Assembly: GCA_019925105.1 (NCBI GenBank)
Contig: JAHGAU010000039.1
Span: 400,488 to 464,487 of the forward strand
DNA: 64,000 nt
DNA from: Niebla homalea
Taxonomy: Eukaryota > Ascomycota > Lecanoromycetes > Lecanorales > Ramalinaceae
Direction of reading: 5' to 3'
A program made the position numbers and the translations under genes. Within the stretch, counting starts at the first letter, position 1; the number at the start of each line of letters is the position of its first letter. The notes below the pieces were generated by a model. The model made no database searches and was not told the origin of the DNA. It saw nothing but the letters and a program-made list of their open reading frames with translations. Shown here in pieces: positions 35,060 to 47,689 of the stretch.

Positions 35060-37089
35060 AATATTTTACTTAACCTGTTTTTTATAAGATAAACTTTTAT
35101 ACCGGTAAGGCCTTTTATTTTATTATAAGTATTATAATAAACGATATTTTTCCCGTTACCTTCCTGTAAATATCCTTAATACCGTTAAACCGTTATTACT
35201 TTAATATATATATAGTTCCCGGATTAACTATATTAAATAACTTAATAAATACGTAAATATCGGTCGATCGGTACGTAATTTATTAAAGCGTAAGTTTAAT
35301 ACGTATAAAAGCGTAATAAAAATATTTGGAATTTTAAAGTTTTTTAATTAAATATTAGTTAAACGTTAATTACCGCCGGTTAAACGGAGTATACGTTTTA
35401 TTAAGTTACTTTAAAAGTTAAAAGGGAGATATCGGTCTTTTAAATTAAAAAAGAAACGTTCACCGCCCGCGTTAAAACGGCGGAAAAAGAAATTATCCGG
35501 CTTAAAAAGCAGGTAAGTAAATTATAATTTAATAATAAAATAACAGCGTTAACGTTTAATAGCTAAATCGGCTTAATACGGGGGGTCTAGACCCTTTATA
35601 AGAGTTAACTCCGTTAAGGAGTTATTCTTTATTTCCTGACCTTATATTTAAAGTAAAGAAAATAGATTTTAAGCTTATAATATCCGGTAACTTAAAAAAT
35701 AAAAAAAAGGAAAAAGATACGGGCTTTAATTTATTTAAAGAAAAGGAAAAAAAGGTTATATTCTCTTTAATAACGCCGTTAAAAAGGTTTGCCTTAACTT
35801 TTAAGAGTAATACCTTAAAATTAAATTAAAGAGCCTTTTTAATAAACAATATTAAAAAGAAACCTTTAATTAAAACGGAGAAAAAAACGGGAAAAGAAGG
35901 ATAAAGAAAATACGACGCCTTTATATTTATTTTTAACCTTATTAACTTATTTATAAAAGGAAAAGGTTTACGTTAATACGGAGTTATAAATTATTCTTTT
36001 ATTTTTATAGGTTAATATTATTAGAATTTAACGTTAAGTATTAAAGTTAATAATATTAAGCGTTAAGCGTTTATAATCTATATATTATTAAAAAATAATA
36101 AAACGGACGATACTATAAGTTATTAATACGTTAACGTAAACTTAATAAATATATTTATTAATCTTTTATTACTTTAAATAACTTTATTTTTTTTAACTTT
36201 ATTTACTTAATATTTCCTTAATAATACGTTAAACATTTATGATTTAACGCTTACGCTTTTTCGCCTTTTTTAATATTATCATAATTATTATTAAAGTTAC
36301 TTTTATTAAATATAATATTATAATAAAGATAATCGCTTCCGTAACGTTAACTTATCCGTACGCGTAATATCCGTAATAAGTAAAGTTATTAATTAAAACT
36401 TAAACTCTAATAATTTTATGGGAGGATAACGTATAAGGGTTAAATATTTATAATATTAATTATATATAAAACTTCGGCCGTTATAAGGTTATAACCTTAT
36501 TTACGTTTCTTTTTATTCCGTATTATTTTATTATATTATTTTTATAATTTTTAAGAATACTTTAAGTTTATTTCCGGTATTTATTAATTATATTTAAGGC
36601 TTTAATTAATTTATTTAACTTAATATTAAACGCTTTTTTTATTTTTAACCTTATTAATAATTTCTTTAATTATTTATTCCGTTTCGTTATTAATTAATTT
36701 AAATACTTATATTATAGCCTCCGCCGTTTAATTATTGACGTAAATATAATAAAGCTTTAAAAGAGAAATACAAATAATAAGATAAATTTAATAAATAATA
36801 AAAAGAAATAAATAATACGTTTATATCTTAATTTTATTATTAATTTTAAAAGGTCTTATAAATCGGAACGTAAGTTTTTTACTTAATTATTTTAGCTTAA
36901 AGTTTTTAATATTTAATATTATTAAATCATTAACGTTATATAACTTTAATTTATATTTTTTATTATACATCTTTTAAGTTAATTTAATAATATAACGTTA
37001 TCGGTCCGTTAATATTAATTATATTTTATATAATATTTTAACCTTATTTTTTATTATAGGTATTTCTTTTTCTATAAATTTATCCTTAA
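35060..37089 (-). mobile_element. Gypsy fragment D, A-like (integrase end to 3' region)
   Basis: It aligns with the reverse complement of A from about 10800 down to about 8770, covering the C-terminal part of integrase and the antisense-ORF region. LTRs are absent. The right end is cut at 37089 by the LTR starting at 37090, and the missing upstream part of pol is not found behind that LTR. Confidence 0.75.
35400..35960 (+). pseudogene. antisense accessory ORF in Gypsy fragment D
   Basis: This is the best preserved copy of the antisense frame. Around 35420-35520 it reads KKETFTARVKTAEKEIIRLK (coiled-coil-like), then in a neighbouring frame GLDPLQELTPLRSYSLFPDL (35575-35640), KVKKIDFKLIISGNL, TGFNLFKEKEKKVIFSLITP and, toward the end, a Lys/Glu-rich tail. 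The blocks around ISGNL, TGFxLFxEEEKE and NNTLxL are shared with A. It is an acidic, partly coiled-coil protein without a known fold; Gag-like or regulatory roles are guesses only. Confidence 0.55.
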
Positions 37090-37404
37090 TGTCAGGGTTC
37101 AAGGGCGTTGGTAGCTGAGGTATAGGCCCTACCGGGCCTACCCCGGGCCAAGCCCGGGGTTAACCCGGTATATGGAGTGTCACCGACTGGGTATATCAGG
37201 GCCTTCGGCCCCTTCACTCTTACACTTCTGTACTTTAATATCTTTAATTATACGTAATATACCTTTTGCCTTTTAATTACCCTAGAGGAACTTATACTTT
37301 AATATTATATTAAAGTTAACTTATTTATACCCTTATAGGGAATAAGGAGGTAAAATAAAGGCTTTTATTAATAATACTTATTAATAGCGGACGGTAAACT
37401 GACA
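37090..37404 (+). repeat. 315-bp LTR of another family (TGTCAG...CTGACA)
   Basis: The ends TGTCAGGG and ACTGACA form a 6-bp inverted repeat typical of LTRs. The left 150 bp are unmutated and rich in palindromes (GGCCCTACCGGGCC; CCCGGGCCAAGCCCGGG); the right half is mutated. Flanks are CTTAA and GTTAA, not an exact duplication. It could be the 5' LTR of element E to its right, but no matching 3' LTR is found after E's pol, so it may be unrelated. Confidence 0.65.
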
Positions 37405-38239
37405 GTTAAAAACGGTATTAAACGGGCGGTAACTACGGTTAAATGTACGGCGATTAGTATCCGGACGGGCTATAAGAAAACGTTAATAACGAAGACGAAA
37501 AATTACGATAGCTTTAAATAGGTAGATATTGATTTTATTGGGCTATATAAAGAATCGATTTAAGGATTAAGCCTTAATAAAGCGATTTAAAGGCTATAAA
37601 TAAAGTAAACCTTAAAAGAACTATTATAAATCTAATTAAAAATAAATATATAAAAGCTTATAGAATCCTTATTTATTATTTATTTTTTTTACTCCTTAAA
37701 ACCTTTAATTAAAATATTTAATTTTATACTTTTACTTTAATATAAAGTACTTAATACCCGGTAAGAAAACCTTTTAAAGGAGTATTCTATAATATATAAA
37801 GAGCAATATTAACCCTATTATAATATTAATTTTATTATTTTACCCTATAATATTACCCGTATAATACGGAAACCGTTAAACGGAAGGGTTAAAAAACCCG
37901 TCCTTTTCCTTCTTCCTTTCCTTTTCTTTTACTTATTTTTATCCTTTTTTTATTTTAACTTACTTTTTATTTATATCTTATTTACCGTAATTATAGATAA
38001 TAAATCCCAATAAACTTTTTAATTAAAGGCTTTTACGGGGTTTAAATATAACTTGTCAAGCGGTTCTTAAGGGAAAATATAATCTATTAAGGATAAGGCC
38101 TTATCCCGGCTAAATAAGAAAGATTGGGACCCAACGGATTACTTAATTACCGGGAACCCGGTTTTAAATAATTATTACGGGGGATATAAAGATTATTTTA
38201 CTTATTAACGTCGCTATAAATTAAAAGGTATTACCTTAA

Positions 38240-39250
38240 AGGAATTAATTAACCGTATTTTATATTTTATAAAGATTTATATTTATCTTATTTCTTAATC
38301 TATATTATTTAAAAAATTTAAGGAATTCTTAAAATAATAAAATTTTTTACGTTAAGAATAAAACGTTAATATATAATATTATAAAGATATAAATAATAAA
38401 ATATAAGTTTTTTAAATAAAATTAAACGATATTAAAAGGGATTTATAATTAAAAATTAACCGATATATTTACTTATAATAATAAAGTTATTTAAGTTTTT
38501 TACCCTTAAAGGATTTAAACTATATTTAAGCGTTAGAAAATTATAACCGTAAACTAAAAGGCCGGAACGCTAACCTTATTATTAAATTTAAAAACCTTTA
38601 TTAAAATAATTTAACCTTTTTACTTTATTGATCTATAATTTCCTTAACCTTTTATAAGAAGCTTGAATTAATTAAAATTAAGGACCTAGAACCTTTTATA
38701 AGGGAGGATTATAGTTAATATTGTTTCTTTAAACGTTATATTATTATTAAATTCTATATTAATAAGGATTAATACTTAATTATATAAGTTTAAGTTAATT
38801 ATATTTCGGTATTATTAAGCTTAAAAATCCTTAAATAATTAAAAATAAAATATAATAAGGATATTATATTAAGTTTTTAAACTTATAAGGAATTTTAAAC
38901 CTTTTTAAATTAAGTCTTTAAAAATATTAATTAAAAAGAAAATTAAATTAATAGTTTTTAAGCCTTAAAAATATTTAATAAGGATAAATTTATAACGTTT
39001 TACCTTAATTTTACCCGTTTAATTAAGGTTTTTAAGTACGTAAATCTCGAGAAAAACCCGAAAATCATAATCCGTAAATTAATTATCCGATTTTTTACCC
39101 GGTTTTATAAAAATCTTTTTTAAGGAACCTATAACCTAAATAGCTTGAAAGAAACCCGGGTATACCTAAAGAGGATAGACCGTTTCTAACGTTCGGAATA
39201 TTATTATTAATGAAAAACCTTTAAGTTTAATAAGGCCCTTATTAAGGAAA
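38240..39250 (+). pseudogene. gag: gag remnant of Gypsy E
   Basis: The plus-strand frame(s) resemble the Ty3 capsid region: LNDIKRDLQLKINRY, LPLKDLNYI, and FITFYLNFTRLIKVFKYVN with NPKIIIRKLIIRFFTRFYKN and TYNLNSLKETRVYLKRIDRF near 38990-39190. A possible zinc knuckle around 39375-39410 (YFIYxKNYF) does not have the usual spacing. Stops are RIP-type. Confidence 0.6.
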
Positions 39251-40449
39251 TTAAGGAAATTATAAGAACCCGTATTATTTCCTTTAAACCCCCCGGTAAA
39301 ATAAGAGGTTTCAGAGGGTCCGGGTTTTAATAAATTATTCCCGCCGTTATAAAGCTAACTTCCTTTTTAGACGTTAAATATTTTATTTATTAAAAGAATT
39401 ATTTTTAAGTTAATTACTTTAATTATTAACGTAATTAAAATAATACTTAAAAACGTTCCGTTTAAGTTTATTATATTACCCTTAATTTAAATAAAGAACT
39501 TACCCGTAATTAAAACGGCTGAATTTCTTATACTTTTAAAAATACTTTATTTAATAATTTAAACGGGCCGTTAATAAAAAATTAAGTTTTATAAAAGTTA
39601 TTATAAAGGATAAAAATATATATTACTTTTAAATTTTAACGATTAAATATACCGATAATATTAAAAACTCCTTTAACGTTTAAAATAATAAACCCTAGAT
39701 TATTAACGGGTTTACGAGTTATAAAGATTAATACTTTCCGTTATTTTTTTTAGTTAATTTAAATATTACCGGTTATTATTTTATTAATAAATAAATTCTT
39801 TTATGAATTTATATAACCCTTTAAATTTCTTTTTTAACCCTTTTTTAACTTAAGTTTATTTAAGATTATAAGGGTAAATACTTACGGCCTATTACCTATA
39901 TAATTTATCCCCGGATAATTATAAAAAGTTACTCGGAAAGTTAATTTTTTATATTTATTATCCAGCTTAAAATATACGATATAATCCTTAAAAAACCTTA
40001 AATAAAACGGTATTATATATTTATTTACTTTATAATTAATAAGATTTTCTTTACATTAAATTAATATAATTATAACAGGATTAATTATTAAAACATAAAG
40101 TTTATTCCGGAGTTCCTTTAAATTATGGTTTTAATTTATTAAGTTTTAAATATATTTTTAAAAAGTAAAAAATTAAAACTATTAAAGTACTAAAAAAAAA
40201 GAAGAAATTACTTAATAATTTTCTTTTTTTAAAGTTTATTAAAGAAAAAAGGCCCTTTTTAATTAAAGTTATTAATATAACGGCCTTCTATATTATTATA
40301 AAAACTTAAAAAGAAAAAAAACCTAAGTTTTTTATATTTTAATAACGGATTTAATTAATTATCTAGATTTCCTTAATAATACTTTAATTAATATTTCTAT
40401 TATAATAATTTATAAGGATAACTTTACGGAAAAAGTAACTTTTATAAAT

Positions 40450-43297
40450 AAAATTATAATTAAATTTCTAGCGGAATATTATAATTTTAAGGATATCTTT
40501 AATCGTATAATAATAGATAAGTTACTTTTATATTGGGACTATAATTATAAGATTAACTTAACCTTAAAAGGGATTCCCCCCCGGAGTTATATTTATTTAC
40601 TTTTAAGCTATAAGCTTTAGAAATTAAAAGAATATATTACCGAGAATTTAAAAAAAGGATTTATTAAGCTTAATAAAGTTTTTTATAATTCCCTTATCCT
40701 TTTTATTTTTAAGTTTAACGGCGATTTACGACTGTACGTGGATTACCGTAATATTAACGTTATTATTAAAAGGAATCGATACCTTATTTTTTTAATTAAA
40801 AAGGTATTATCCCGAATTACCGGTTATAAATAAATTACCCGCTTGGATATTATTATGGCCTTTAATAAACTCCGTATATATCCGGAGAATAAAGACTTTA
40901 TAATATTTATTATTTCGTTAAACGTTTTTAAGTATAAAGTTATATTTTTCAGTTTAATTAATAGCCCCGTTTTATATTAATAATATATAAATAAAAAAAT
41001 TTTAATTACTTAAATATCTTTATTTAAACTTATTTAAATAATGTTATTATCTATAACGTTATAAAGAAAAAGTATATTTAATATATACGCTTAATATTAA
41101 AGCGCTTATATTAATACCGGTTTATAAATAAATATCCGGAAATATAAATTTAAAGTTTAATAAACTAAATTTTTAAGTCTTATTTTTATTATTAACGGAC
41201 TAAAAATAAACCTTAATAAAGTAAATAAGATTAAAGATTAACCGGTTCCCGTTAATTTAAAAGCCTTTTAAGGATTTATTAACTTTTATAATTTCTATTA
41301 AAGATTTATTCTTTAATTCTCTTAAATAATAAAACCTTTTTTAAAGCTTATTAAAAAGGAAACCTTATTTATATAGTCCCCGGAGTATTAAAAGGCTTAT
41401 ATAATACTTAAAAAGGCTCTTATTATAACTTTTATATTAACCTATTATAATCCCGATAAAGAAATAATCCTTAAGATTAATTCTTTAAATTATATTTCCG
41501 GTAATATTCTTTCTTAATATAATAAGGCCGGAAAGTTATACTTAATAACTTATTATTTTAAGAGTATATTATTAATTAAATATAATTATAATATTTATAA
41601 TAAAGAACTTTTTATTATTATTAAGTATTTAAAGAATTAATAGTCAAGATTAAAAATAACCGAAAAGCCTTTTTATATTTTTAATGATAATTAAGCCTTA
41701 AAATACTTTATTAAAAGTTAAAAGCTTATAAAACGGTGAGTAAAATACTTTAATATCCTTTTTAAGTTTAATTTTAAGGTTATTTATTACCCGGGTAAAT
41801 GAAATAATAAAATTAACGCCTTTATTCGGATACTTAATTATCGACCTTAAAGCGACGATGATAATAGGGTTAAAGATTAATTTTAAACCGTTTTATCCTT
41901 TAAGCGCCTTAAAGTCTTAACCTTAAATAAGGGGGAATAGGTATTAATATTAACTTATTTAATCCTTAAAGAACTCGGGTTTTATAAGTAGGTCCGTAAA
42001 GCTAACCGTACCGATAAAGGCTTAATAGAGTTTAAAAAAGTAATTATAAAGGATAAACTATTTAATTTTAAAAATATATTTTTAATCTATATTAAAGTTC
42101 GGTTTAATATGCTTATTAATAAAAGTAAATTATAAATATTAACGCCGTTTATTACGGATGTCTTAAAGTATATTTATAATAAATTAATTAATAACTATCT
42201 TAATTAAATTTATATAATTAAATTTATTTCTTAATATTTCTTTTAACTTACTTTATAAGATAATATTAACCGTTATATCTTAAATTACGATATTTATTTT
42301 CGGTTTAAAACCTTATAATAAAAGTCCGCCGGACTACTTTATTAATTAGAAATCCCGGAATAAAAATAAGTTAATCTTTTAATTAATTTTATTATTAAAC
42401 TATTTAAATATAAGGGTATAAACGTTATTCTTACCGTAATTTATATACTATTTAAGGGTTAATATTATATCCCGTATTACGCTAAAGAAGAAGGGATTTC
42501 CGTTAAAGAAATAGCCTAATTCTTTATTAGGGAAGTATTTAAGTATTATGGCTTTTTAGATAATATTATTTTAAATTATAACCTTTAATTTATTTATAAA
42601 ATATAATATTCTTTATTATATTAATTTAAAATTAACCTTTAAATTTTAATTCCTTATTATATTAAAAATAATAATTAAATTAAAAGAATAAATCAAGAAA
42701 CAAAGTAAAAACCCCGGACTTATATAAATTACTTATAAGACGATTAAGTACGGTAATTATTTATAATAAAATTCGCGGATAATAATAACCTAAATTAATT
42801 AATTAAAATAATATCCTTCTACCTTAATAAAAGTTTCTATTTGAGGATATTATTTAGTCCCGATAATATTAAATATATTACCGCCCGGGAACGATTTTAG
42901 GTTAAGGAAGTTACCGATATTATTAAAATTATATAAAAATCCTTAATATTATATATTTTAACTTAAATAAAACCTATAATAATACGTTTAAGTAAATTAA
43001 CTATTAACGCCGGGATATAAAGTTTAAAATAAATAATAAGGTTTACGTAAACGTTAAATATTTAATAATTAATTAACTTAATAAAAAATTAAACTATAAA
43101 CGTTTAAGTCCCTATATTATCCTTAAATAATATTATTCCTTTTATAAATTATACGTTTTAAATATTTTCCGGGCTTACTTTACCTTTTATATAAACGATT
43201 GAATTTATATTTTAATTAAAAAGAAATTATCCTTATTAAGATAAATTAATTTACCCTTAAAACCCGTTATTATAAAATATAACGGGGGGACGGCATA
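40450..43297 (+). pseudogene. pol: pol remnant of Gypsy E: RT, RNase H, integrase
   Basis: The RT is unusually readable: IPPRSYIYLLLSYKLxKLKE, ENLKKGFIKLNKVFYNS, GDLRLYVDYRNINVI, TRLDIIMAFNKLRIYPENKDF, VIFFSLINSPVLYQ and the active site YLNN at 41031-41042 (YLDD before RIP). RNase H follows at 41390-41720 (LTYYNPDKEIILKTDSLN, YYSKSILPIKYNYNIYDKEL, FTDHQALKYFI in RIP form). The integrase core is at 42400-42760 with GFLDNIILNYNL (second Asp now Asn, about 42580) and the Glu region IKRINQE (about 42685). Asp-to-Asn and Glu-to-Lys changes are the expected RIP outcomes. The frame closes at about 43297. Confidence 0.9.
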
Positions 43298-43303
43298 AAG
43301 GAT

Positions 43304-43555
43304 GTTATTTTCGGCTGGTCCGGGCGCCGCTTTTAATAGCCTTTTAGCCGATCAAAATGACCATTAAAAAGTCGGCTATAAAGTATCCTTTTTCTATATA
43401 AGCTTCCTTTACTTATATTATAGACCACTTCTTCTTTTCCTTCGACCTAATAACCCTCTTTTATCTTTAATTATCCACTTTTATTAACCTCGTTTTCCTA
43501 CTTTCCTTTTTATTATTTATTATTTATATTACTCGTTATAGCCGTTAAAAGACAT
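43304..43555 (+). promoter_or_regulatory. unmutated leader with TATA-like boxes: 3' LTR start of E or promoter of the DUF3435 gene
   Basis: From TGTTATTTTCGG at 43304 the composition is normal for about 200 bp (CA/TG retained). It contains the inverted pair TCGGCTGG/GTCGGCTAT, the TATA-like TATAAAG (43380) and TATATAAG (43399), and then a pyrimidine-rich leader with many CTTTCC runs. It lies between the pol stop of E and the DUF3435 remnant. A 250-bp LTR ending AAAAGACA near 43553 and a host-type promoter are both possible. Confidence 0.45.
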
Positions 43556-43559
43556 ATAA

Positions 43560-45740
43560 AGTATACGATAAAATAATTAATAAAATATTATAAATAAATA
43601 AAGGTTAAATTAAACGTCTTAACCCTTACTTAACGTATTTATAAAGCGAATAATAAAAATCTATAAAGCTAGATTAAAAGCCTATAATATAAGTAAGGAA
43701 ATCCCTTTTATTCTATTAAATAAAACAGATTAACGTCCTTAAGTATTATAAATTTATAAAAAAAGATTTTATTATTACTTTTAAAGGCATTTTAATTAAT
43801 ATTTTTTACGTCTTTTTTAATTAGCTTTTCTCCGTTTAAAAGGATACGTTAAGTATAGTTAATACTTTATAAATATATTAAAATGTATTTTATTTAATAT
43901 AAAAGAAAGAAACGGATAATTAAATAATTAATCCGTTTATAAAAAATTAAATATATAAAGTATATAAACATTATAATATTATGCCCTTTATTAACCGGTT
44001 ATAGATATGGTAATAATTTATTATTAAATATAATTTACGTATAAAGAAAAAGAAAAAGTTTATTATACGTATAAAGGACGAATTTAAACTCCTTAAAACC
44101 TTATTCTTTTCCTTTAAGGTAATATTTAATTATAAGTAATACTATATATAATTAACCTTAATTATATAATTAATTAGAATTACGGGAAACCGGCCTATTA
44201 TTTTCTTTACGGTCTATTACGGATATATTAAGGTTATTTTATTTACGGACCTTAACGGAGGAGAACAGTTATAAATAATATTAAAGATCGTATATAAATA
44301 TATTAAGGGTTATTTCGGTAATAAAGACGTATTAATAATTTCTTTTACGTTTAATACCCCGTTTTATTATGATTTTATATAACGGCTTACGATTATAATA
44401 AGAATAAATTCGGTATCCCCGATATATTAAATAAGTTATATTTATTATTTTATTTTTATATTACGATATTAACTTTAATCTTTATTAATTAAGCCTTTAC
44501 CGCTTTTAAATTAATATTTATAAATTAATTATTCTATTTTTATATTCCTTTAAGATAAAAATAATTAAAGCTTTTATTTAAGGAAAAAGTATAAAAAGTA
44601 TTTATATTTTATCGGTATAAAAGTATAATTTATAAAGTATAAGTATCGGAAGTAAACGTTTTAATAAATATTATTTTCCGTCCGTAAATAATTAACTTAA
44701 ATAACGTTATTAATATAAAACTGCCGACCGGCTTATATACTTTTTAACGTAATAACGAAAAAGCTTTAAATAATAATAATATATAATATATAAATTTCCT
44801 ACTTAAGAACTTTATTAATTAACGTATAAACTTTATTATTAAATCGTAATAAAACTTAATCTTATAATATTATAACTTTACCGTTTTTTAAAAGAATTAT
44901 ATCTTAAGATATATACTTAATACTTAAGCTATTTACCGTAACTTAAAGCCTTAAACCATAATAATATAAACCGTTAATAAAATAAGTTAAATAATTAACT
45001 TTTAACGCCTTAAATAACTTATAATTATTTAATAAATAAAGATTTAATAATATCCGGAAGTAAAGCTATTATATTAAAGATTATAATTATTATAAAAAAT
45101 CTTTTAAAATTAAAAGAGATCCATCGTTAATATAAAGGGAATATCCCTTTATTATAAATATTAAAACGCTTATCGGACTTATCGTAAGGTTTAATAACGG
45201 TATAAAGAGGCATTCTTAAAAGAAATCCGAGCGAAATATAAAATAAAATAATTAATAATTAATATTTAATAATAATTAAAAGGACTATTTATAGTAAAAA
45301 AGAAAGAGAGGAAGTTAAAAGACTATATCTTTATTAAATAAATCCGCGTAATTAATACTTTTTTTACTTTTACCACCGATTCTCCTAAAGAAAAGCGTTA
45401 ATAATGAATAGCAGTTATTAATACGTTAACGGCCTTATATCGGCGATAGGAAAGCCGAGGCTTCCGCCGTTAAAAGCCTAATTAAAAAAAGGCCTTACCC
45501 GCCGTTTTTTAGCTCCCGATTCCCCCGGAGTCTTTATTAATTTAATATAGGTTAACGTAATATATTTTCTATTTAAATAATAAGAAATTATTAACGGTAA
45601 AGCGCTTATAGTCCTTTAAGAATTATAGCGGTTTAAAGCGGCATTTTTACCGAAAGTACCTCCATTATTATCCGGATAAGTAATTAATTGCTTATCTTTA
45701 TTTAAGATATAACGTTAAATTAAATAATAAAAGTTATTTA
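43560..45740 (+). pseudogene. DUF3435 (FluG-like) tyrosine recombinase remnant, Crypton/Starship-captain family
   Basis: RIP-decayed gene of a fungal family of tyrosine recombinases, including captains that move Starship elements. At 44176-44268 the frame reads RITGNRP...FFTVYYGYIKVILFTDLNGGEQ, fitting the TGxRPGxLxxLRxxDIxVxLxxDPxGG block; it continues with KGYFGNKDVLIISF (KGYLGxKDANxFPLP) and NTPFYYDFI. At 44853-44950 another frame gives NLIL-Q-YYNFTVF-Q-KNYILRYI followed by NT-Q-AIYRNLKP-Q-T (RNLIxQHxxxxxFxxxYLxR...DTQAIYRGLxPQ), where Q marks TAA for CAA. At 45150-45220 YYKY-Q-NAYRTYRKV and RYKEAFLKEIRAKYK match the C-terminal helical region. At least two frame shifts or introns separate the blocks. 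Family assignment is firm; a surrounding Starship is not shown. Confidence 0.8.
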
Positions 45741-47689
45741 TAAAATTATATAGTAATAATATATAAAATTATTACTTAACCTTTTTAAATATAATTTTTA
45801 TGTAATTGCTTTTATACTTACTTTACGTAAAGCCTTTTTTAATAAGCTTACTTTTAAGTTTATAATATTATTTAAATTATAAATAATTTTATTTTAATTT
45901 TAAGAGACTATAATAATATTAAAAAACTATTATTAACTTTTATAATTATTATAATATATAAGTTTAAAAACGGTTATTATTACTTAAGAAGATTAATTAA
46001 AACCGGTAATTAAGTTTATCGATATTAATATAAATATTTTTAATAAAAAACTAATATTTAAAAATAATTATTATTCCCTTTTTAACTTTAAAAATACTTA
46101 TAAACTATTAAAAAAAGGTTTTTATTATAATAAAAAACCTTTATATTTATATTTTTTCCGGGTTATAAGGAATATTTTTATTTAATTATTTAATTTACGG
46201 TTTAAATAAAGATATATAGATATAAATAATAGTTCTTAATATTAAATATAATTAATAACTTTAACTTCCTTTATTTATTTTTATTTATAACGTAAAAATA
46301 TAATATTATAGGAAGCTTCATAGAATTTACTTTATTTATATATAAAGTTCCTTACTTTAATCTTAATAAATTAAGCCTTCATAACCTCCGGATTAACTTT
46401 AACGGTTTAATTATTAATAATAACCTTATAATTATTATTTATTATCTTATATATAAAATTAAATAAGAAAGTTTATAATTTATTAAATTTATTTATATAG
46501 TATTAAGAAAAAATTTATTAAATTAAAGACTTTATACCGTTATTAATTATATTACTATGCTTAAATAATTATTATACCTAAAGGGAAATATAAGCTTTAT
46601 TACCTTTATAAATTTTAAGTACTTTTACTAAGCTTTAACTCTTTATTAAATAAAGTAATAAGCGTTAAAACGGTATTAATAAGTTAAGTCTATTTTTACT
46701 AATTCGGTATTAAAAATAATTATATAAGAACGTATTTAATCTTTATTTAACGAGTTATAAGTTTATACTTTAGAATATTTTTAATAAAATCGTAATACCC
46801 TTAAATATCCTTAAAATTTATAATTAAGAATCTCTTAAGATAGGATATATAATAATAAACGTTTCCTTTAAAATAATAATATATATAGAAGATAACTTCT
46901 TAATAAATAACGGTACCTATAAAGGCGATATAATCGGTAATTAAAATAATCTCGGTAAAGGAAACTTATTCCAGAAATTATTATAACGCTTTAATATAAT
47001 AAAAATTATTATTTACGGCTTAATTCTTAATATATTATAATATTTTATTAATAACTTTTAACTTTATTTTAAGCGTTAAAAATAAGAATTTATTATTTTT
47101 CGTTAATTAAATATACGGTTATATTACTTAATAATTAGCGATAATATTCTTTTAAGTTATTTAATTAAACCTTTAATTAAAAGGATATCCGTAATAAAAA
47201 TTAAGTTTAAATATAATAAGTAATTAATTATAATTAAGATTATATAGTAACGCGTTAATAAATTATATAATATTACCTTTTTCTTTAATATTAAAGTGAT
47301 TAATAAGAAATATATTTATTATTATAAGGCTTAATATTTTACCTTTAATATTATCTGTAAGAGTTTTTGCTTTTTTAATTATTTAAAGTATTTTTTCCTT
47401 TAATAACGGTAAAGAGGACCGCTTTTAAAGAATTTATTTATCTATTATTTCTTTAACTTTTATCGGTATCCTTTTTCCCGTATAATTTATACGGATACCG
47501 TTATTAAATAAAAGTAAACAATATATAGGGTATAATATATTTAATCTTAAATTTTAAAAGGATACGTTTAAGCCCCGCTTAAGACTTTATCCTTATAATT
47601 GCGATATTTATTAAATAATTATTAATAATATAAACTAATAATTATTAATTATTATAAGCGCTTTACCGTTTAAATACTATACCGGAATA
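45741..47689. other. unassigned RIP-mutated sequence right of the DUF3435 remnant
   Basis: About 1.9 kb of TA-rich sequence with low CA/TG on both strands. Some plus-strand stretches between 46500 and 46700 read open with TAA at likely CAA codons, but no family was recognised and no LTR or inverted-repeat ends were found. Confidence 0.4.

Larger units (their letters stand above)
37405..43303 (+). mobile_element. Ty3/Gypsy element E, internal region
   Basis: This Gypsy lineage differs from A/B (RT motif VDYRNIN and YLNNVIIYN), with gag and pol on the plus strand. The pol frame ends with NGGTA and a TAA stop at about 43297, overlapping a purine run GGGGGGA at 43284-43290. LTR limits are unresolved: the 3' LTR probably starts at TGTTATTTTC (43304), yet no equivalent is visible on the left. 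Confidence 0.8.

Noticed and set aside
43280..43303. GGGGGG run as the polypurine tract directly bordering an LTR at 43291
   Set aside because: The run lies inside the last codons of pol (NGGTA, stop), and the next bases do not begin with TG; the more likely LTR start is 43304.
46400..47400. Possible Copia pol on either strand
   Set aside because: No catalytic or zinc-binding motif could be read in any frame, even allowing for RIP stops.
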